Shown one piece after another: positions 60,414 through 64,000 of a stretch of 64,000 nt of DNA. Source of the DNA: Lachnospiraceae bacterium. Its GTDB lineage: Bacteria; Bacillota; Clostridia; Lachnospirales; Lachnospiraceae. The position numbers and the translations under genes were made by a program. The stretch covers positions 62,001-126,000 of the forward strand of contig JAETRD010000012.1 of NCBI GenBank assembly GCA_021770345.1. The letters are read 5' to 3'. Numbering within the stretch: position 1 is the stretch's first letter; every line of letters begins with the position of its first letter. The notes beneath the pieces were generated by a model that searched no databases, was not told the origin of the DNA, and was given only the letters and a program-made list of their open reading frames with translations.

Positions 60414-61607
60414 TTACATTCCCTCGATCGCCCCGTAGGACTGATAAATCGGCAGCATCACCGCCGCCACGACAAACCCTATCATCAATGCCATTATGAT
60501 AATCATAAGAGGCTCAAGCAGCGTCACAAGACGTTTGGTCGCCTGGTTGGCCTCCTCTTCCATCGTATCCGCGATCGCGCCGAGCATATAGTCAAGCCGG
60601 CCGCTCTCCTCCCCGATTAAAATCGTGCTCGACAGCTTTTTCATAAGGCCGTCCACCTCTTTTAACGCCGAAGACAGCGGCACACCGCTGCGCACCCTGA
60701 CCGTCACCTCGTCAAACTGCTCCTCGACATAAGCGTTGCCGATCGTATCCCCCGCTGTCCGGATTGCCGACGCGATAGGCATACCGCTCGAATACAGGCT
60801 GCTTAAGGTGCGCGAAAACCGGGCCGTGTAAATGATCTTGTTGAGTTTACCCGCCACCGGCATATGCAGCTTACAGTAATCAACCGCTCTGCGCACCGCG
60901 CGGATGCGCAGACAGGCCCGAAGCACCACAAATACCACGAACACAAACAAAATCACCATGTACCACCATCTCGTCAGAAATCCCGACACCGCCAGCAAAA
61001 TCTCCGTGATAAGCGGCAGGGTTTCCATCTCCTCAAATAATTCCTCAAACTCCGGCATCACAAAGGATACGATAATCGCAACGACCGCTATCATCAGCAC
61101 GACCAAAATCGCCGGATAAGTCATCGCCGATCGCACCTGCTGGCTCAGCCGATACTCTCTGTCGTAGTGATGAGCCAGGCGCCCCATCACCACATCGATA
61201 TTTCCGTTTCCTTCTCCCGAACGTATCATGCCGAGCATTAAATCCGGAAAACAATTTCTCTCCTCCATCGCCTCGGACAGGCTGACGCCCTTTTTTACCT
61301 CCGCCATGACCGCCTCATAAATCTCTTTTGCGTAGGCGGGCTGCCCTTCCTCCCCCGCCACGATATCGAGCGCCCGCACCAGTGTCACGCCGGACGCCAT
61401 CAGATTTGACAGCTCTCTGCAGAACTCCGACAGCTCTTTTGCGGAAAGCCTGTGCGCTTTGCCCGCCTCGTTCAAATCTTTTGCCGTCACCAGATAAAGC
61501 CCGGATTCGCGCAGGTTCTGCGCCAGCTGTTTTTCGTTCGATGCCTCCGCAGTCCCCCGGCTGGTCTTGCCTTCCATATTTTTTGCCACATATCGAAACC
61601 GTGCCAT
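60414..61607 (-). CDS. pilC: Type IV pilus inner-membrane platform protein PilC
   Basis: A 397-residue GspF-family protein. Two repeats of the T2SSF domain (FCRELSNLMASGVTLVRALD and FSRTLSSLYSSGMPIASAIR) and three to four membrane helices are visible. It anchors the PilB and PilT motors. It lies 21 bp after pilD. Confidence 0.94.
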   Translation of the reverse strand: MARFRYVAKNMEGKTSRGTAEASNEKQLAQNLRESGLYLVTAKDLNEAGKAHRLSAKELSEFCRELSNLMASGVTLVRALDIVAGEEGQPAYAKEIYEAVMAEVKKGVSLSEAMEERNCFPDLMLGMIRSGEGNGNIDVVMGRLAHHYDREYRLSQQVRSAMTYPAILVVLMIAVVAIIVSFVMPEFEELFEEMETLPLITEILLAVSGFLTRWWYMVILFVFVVFVVLRACLRIRAVRRAVDYCKLHMPVAGKLNKIIYTARFSRTLSSLYSSGMPIASAIRTAGDTIGNAYVEEQFDEVTVRVRSGVPLSSALKEVDGLMKKLSSTILIGEESGRLDYMLGAIADTMEEEANQATKRLVTLLEPLMIIIMALMIGFVVAAVMLPIYQSYGAIEGM

Positions 61608-61628
61608 TCCGCCATACTCCTTTCAAAC

Positions 61629-62411
61629 TTACAACAATCCGATGTACCAGTCTGCAATCCGCTCGCCGGCAAACACGGCGGCCGTATACCCCGCCGCCAG
61701 AAACGGCCCGAAGGCAAACCGGTCCTTTCTCCCCAGCTTTTTTCCCGCCAGCATCCAAATCGCATAGCCGCCGCCGAGCAGAAACGCGAAAAAGGTTCCC
61801 ACAACGACGGCCTTTGCCCCGAGAAACCAGCCGGATACCGCGGCGAGCTTGATATCTCCGCCGCCGAACGCCCCCGGTATCAGAAGCGTCAAAAGGAGCA
61901 TCGGAACCGAAATCACAACTGCCCCGATTCCCCGCTCCAAAAGCCCGGTCTCGGGGAACAGCCAGACCGCGCATACGCCCAGTGCCAGGATCATCCACTG
62001 AAAGCAATCGCAGATGATCTGTGTGTCCCGGTCAATTCCCGCGGCTGCCGCAAGCACTGCAAGATATGCAAACACAGTCAGCCCCTGTACGGAAATCAGA
62101 CTGGCCGTACCGTATGTAAACGCTGCGGCACAGCAGCAAAATGCCGCACCGCCTGCACATTCTATCCAAAAATAACGCGCCGCTATCCGCTCGCCGCACG
62201 CGCTGCAGCGACCGCGCAACAGCAGATAACTGATGCAGGGAATCAGTTCCCCCGCCGACAATACATGACCGCAGCTCCTGCAATGGCTGCGCCCTCTCAC
62301 AAGACTCTCCCCCTCCGGGAGACGATAAATCACCACATTGATAAAACTGAATATGCTCGCGCCGGTCAGAAACCGGAGCGTCCAAAGAAGCCCTTCCAAA
62401 AAAACAATCAT
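61629..62411 (-). CDS. pilD: Prepilin peptidase PilD
   Basis: A 260-residue aspartic membrane protease that cleaves and N-methylates pilins. The N-terminal zinc site is CRSCGHVL with CSACGERI. The catalytic Asp are in GIDRDTQIICD and GGGDIKLAAVSG. Eight hydrophobic segments are present. ATG 62411 has AGGG four bases before it; ATG 62429 and a long upstream frame are alternatives. Confidence 0.93.
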   Translation of the reverse strand: MIVFLEGLLWTLRFLTGASIFSFINVVIYRLPEGESLVRGRSHCRSCGHVLSAGELIPCISYLLLRGRCSACGERIAARYFWIECAGGAAFCCCAAAFTYGTASLISVQGLTVFAYLAVLAAAAGIDRDTQIICDCFQWMILALGVCAVWLFPETGLLERGIGAVVISVPMLLLTLLIPGAFGGGDIKLAAVSGWFLGAKAVVVGTFFAFLLGGGYAIWMLAGKKLGRKDRFAFGPFLAAGYTAAVFAGERIADWYIGLL

Positions 62412-62595
62412 CGTTCCCTCTGTGTGCATGCCTTTGGCGCAAAGCCATCCGGCCTTGCGCATCTTAGCGTGCACTTCTCTGCAATCATCGTTTTCCCGCA
62501 TCCCGCCTCCATGTCCGCAGAGCAGACCGCACCGTTCTGCTCTGCGGGGATGGAAACATGACGGGATTTTGAATTTATTTATTTCCGCTATACGA

Positions 62596-63042
62596 TTACG
62601 GAGTTACCGTAACCGTATACTCCGTTCCGTTATAGGTACAGGTTTTTCCGCCTGATGCATATACTACTTTTGTCACCTTACCTTCACCATTAAATACAAT
62701 GTCAGTTATGTTTGTTGCCTTCGGAACCTCTGAAAGTTTTCTGACATCATATCCATATATTTTTGCATCATCCCTCGATCCAGGCTCGTTCTCATCTGCA
62801 GCCACTGCAAAATTAATCGAACTTACCCCTGCCGCATACTTTTCATCCGCCAGCGTCTGCGCCGCCATCACGACCTGGCGCGTCTCCGCAACAACCTGTT
62901 TCTCTTTCGCCTTATCGATGTAGCCGGTCAGCGCCGGAATCAGCAGCGCCGCTAAAATTGCCAGAATCACCAGCACTACAATCAATTCTACAAGTGTAAA
63001 TCCTTTCTCGTCATTTCTCATATGTCTTAATTTTTTTAACAT
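62596..63042 (-). CDS. Type IV pilin (prepilin) A
   Basis: A 148-residue prepilin. The class III signal is NDEKG|FTLVELIVVLVILAIL, with cleavage after Gly and Glu at +5. The hydrophobic N-helix continues into GYIDKAKEKQ. The C-terminal globular domain is short and has a Cys near the end (KTCTYNG). It is a close N-terminal twin of the next pilin and 20 bp after it. Confidence 0.93.
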   Translation of the reverse strand: MLKKLRHMRNDEKGFTLVELIVVLVILAILAALLIPALTGYIDKAKEKQVVAETRQVVMAAQTLADEKYAAGVSSINFAVAADENEPGSRDDAKIYGYDVRKLSEVPKATNITDIVFNGEGKVTKVVYASGGKTCTYNGTEYTVTVTP

Positions 63043-63062
63043 TGTCTCTCCTCTCTTTTTCC

Positions 63063-63491
63063 CTACGGAAGGATATTATACATCTCGTCATTGTTCAGGT
63101 CTGCGTCAGCCGTATCCGGCTCCGCCACATACCTGCACATCCTGCCGCCGTTCTTGTAGGTCAGATCCGAAACCTTCCCGTCTACAAATACCAGCTTTGC
63201 ATCCTCGATTGACCCGCCAACCTCCGCCAGCTTCAAAATGTCCGGATACCTTGCCGCTTCAAGCTCTGTAATATACGATTTCGCATACTCCTCGTCAAAA
63301 ATCGTCTGCGCGGCCTGTACAACCTGACGTGTCTCCGCAATGATCTGTTTCTCTCTGGCCTTGTCAATATAACCGGTCAGTGCCGGAATCAACAACGCCG
63401 CCAGAATTGCCAAAATGACCAGAACGACAATCAGCTCTACCAGTGTAAAACCTTCCTCACTGCTTTTTGCTTTGTTTAACTTGCTTAACAT
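63063..63491 (-). CDS. Type IV pilin (prepilin) B
   Basis: A 142-residue prepilin with the signal SSEEG|FTLVELIVVLVILAIL. Its first ~55 residues match prepilin A nearly exactly, and the rest diverges (ILKLAEVGGSIEDAKLVF). The pair looks like a tandem duplication with diversifying heads. One Cys near the C-terminus (GRMCRYVAE). Confidence 0.93.
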   Translation of the reverse strand: MLSKLNKAKSSEEGFTLVELIVVLVILAILAALLIPALTGYIDKAREKQIIAETRQVVQAAQTIFDEEYAKSYITELEAARYPDILKLAEVGGSIEDAKLVFVDGKVSDLTYKNGGRMCRYVAEPDTADADLNNDEMYNILP

Positions 63492-63591
63492 TGCTTATTC
63501 CTCTTCTTTTGTTCCTAAATCTATCTATAAATGCAGGGTGCGCTGCATCTATATTCCTTTCGGTATTTTTATCCCGCAAATCCGTCCGCGC

Positions 63592-64000
63592 TCACGGCGG
63601 CGCTGCGCCGCCCGATACGCTGCCCTCCTTTGCGGTCACCCCGTCCTTGCGCGTCAGAAGATAGCGGAAATCGAGCACCGCGGAATCCTCCGCCACAAGG
63701 TTTATGCACTCCGGCTCCTCATAAAGCCGCGCCGTCACCTCCAGATAAGACACTGCGTCTCCCTCGGACGTCCCGGACGGAAACGCAAATTGCAGCGACA
63801 GATAATTTCCCATATAATAGCCCCTGGCAAATGAGGTTGTCACCGCTCTTGCGCTGTAGGCCCCGTCCGTTTTGTAGAAATATTCCGAATCGGCGGCTCC
63901 CGCCGTGCCGCGCTGCCAGTAATACCGCAGCAGCATCTGCCCGCTCTCTGCCGCATCGGCCGTCCCCGTCTGTATCGTACCGCGGTAAACGGCAGTCTCG
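63592..64000 (-). CDS. Pilus-operon secreted or minor-pilin-like protein (5' end cut by window)
   Basis: The frame is open to the right edge, so the N-terminus is missing. The visible 135 residues are beta-rich (QMLLRYYWQRGTAG, SLQFAFPSGTSEG, LDFRYLLTRKDG) and end in SGGAAPP. No family was recognised. Its place at the front of the pilin genes suggests a minor pilin or adhesin, which is inference. Confidence 0.6.
   Translation of the reverse strand, partial: ETAVYRGTIQTGTADAAESGQMLLRYYWQRGTAGAADSEYFYKTDGAYSARAVTTSFARGYYMGNYLSLQFAFPSGTSEGDAVSYLEVTARLYEEPECINLVAEDSAVLDFRYLLTRKDGVTAKEGSVSGGAAPP

Noticed and set aside
1-64000. CRISPR arrays, rRNA and tRNA genes
   Set aside because: No regularly spaced repeats, rRNA-like sequence or convincing cloverleaf was found by eye; a tRNA scan could still reveal a missed one.

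Overview
The window looks like the chromosome of a spore-forming, moderately GC-rich Clostridia species, most likely in or near the Lachnospiraceae. The grounds are a SpoVB-like flippase and a YlmC/YmxH sporulation protein, a clostridial-type single-chain PurL, the Firmicutes murE-priA-def-fmt-yugP-rsmB-rlmN-prpC-prkC-rsgA-rpe-thiN gene string, DAP-type MurE, anaerobic-style Cys sulfatases and a Gram-positive type IV pilus operon. The species cannot be named from the sequence alone. No rRNA, CRISPR array or convincing tRNA was seen.

Layout. 1-5.8 kb: a c-di-GMP-type response regulator (cut by the left edge), purL, and a LysR regulator with a perfect consensus promoter embedded in a perfect palindrome. 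5.9-7.7 kb: an AT-rich three-gene insert (HATPase switch kinase, STAS-like DUF4325, PIN nuclease). 7.8-20 kb: a nuclease-helicase fusion, a Crh-like HPr homologue, a TPR-GGDEF cyclase, a cysteine desulfurase, a SpoVB-like flippase, a hybrid histidine kinase with its response regulator, efp, rpiB and yqeG. 20.3-27.4 kb: a HAD phosphatase, then a partly decayed sulfatase locus (two sulfatases, an AraC regulator, a truncated GPH transporter, a frameshifted TauE exporter). Both sulfatase promoters carry the same bipartite element at the same distance from the -10. 27.6-30.2 kb: nrdR, ylmC, a YoeB/YefM toxin-antitoxin pair and ychF. 30.3-32.7 kb: an AT-rich relic island with a broken integrase, a broken GNAT gene and small orphan genes. 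32.7-49.4 kb: a LacI-type sensor-GGDEF protein, an HD-GYP protein and the long housekeeping operon listed above. 49.5-51.5 kb: a membrane protein and pyrBI. 51.5-52.75 kb: a three-gene DUF3990/DUF3791 cassette bounded by identical 48-bp hairpin repeats. 52.75-64 kb: PilZ, a DnaJ protein, DUF5685, a zinc-ribbon protein and a type IV pilus operon that continues past the right edge.

How it fits together. Two themes recur. The first is cyclic-di-GMP: two HD-GYP proteins, two GGDEF proteins and a PilZ protein lie in the same window as a type IV pilus assembly operon, which suggests second-messenger control of pili. The second is small mobile or accessory cassettes (PIN module, toxin-antitoxin pair, GNAT relic, DUF3990 cassette) inserted between housekeeping genes, some next to palindromic repeats. 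The best candidates for an undescribed system are the HATPase/STAS/PIN module at 5.9-7.7 kb and the repeat-flanked DUF3990 cassette at 51.6-52.75 kb.

Limits. All calls come from reading the sequence and translations. Family names rest on remembered motifs, not on a search. Several frameshifts lie at short homopolymers and could be assembly errors.
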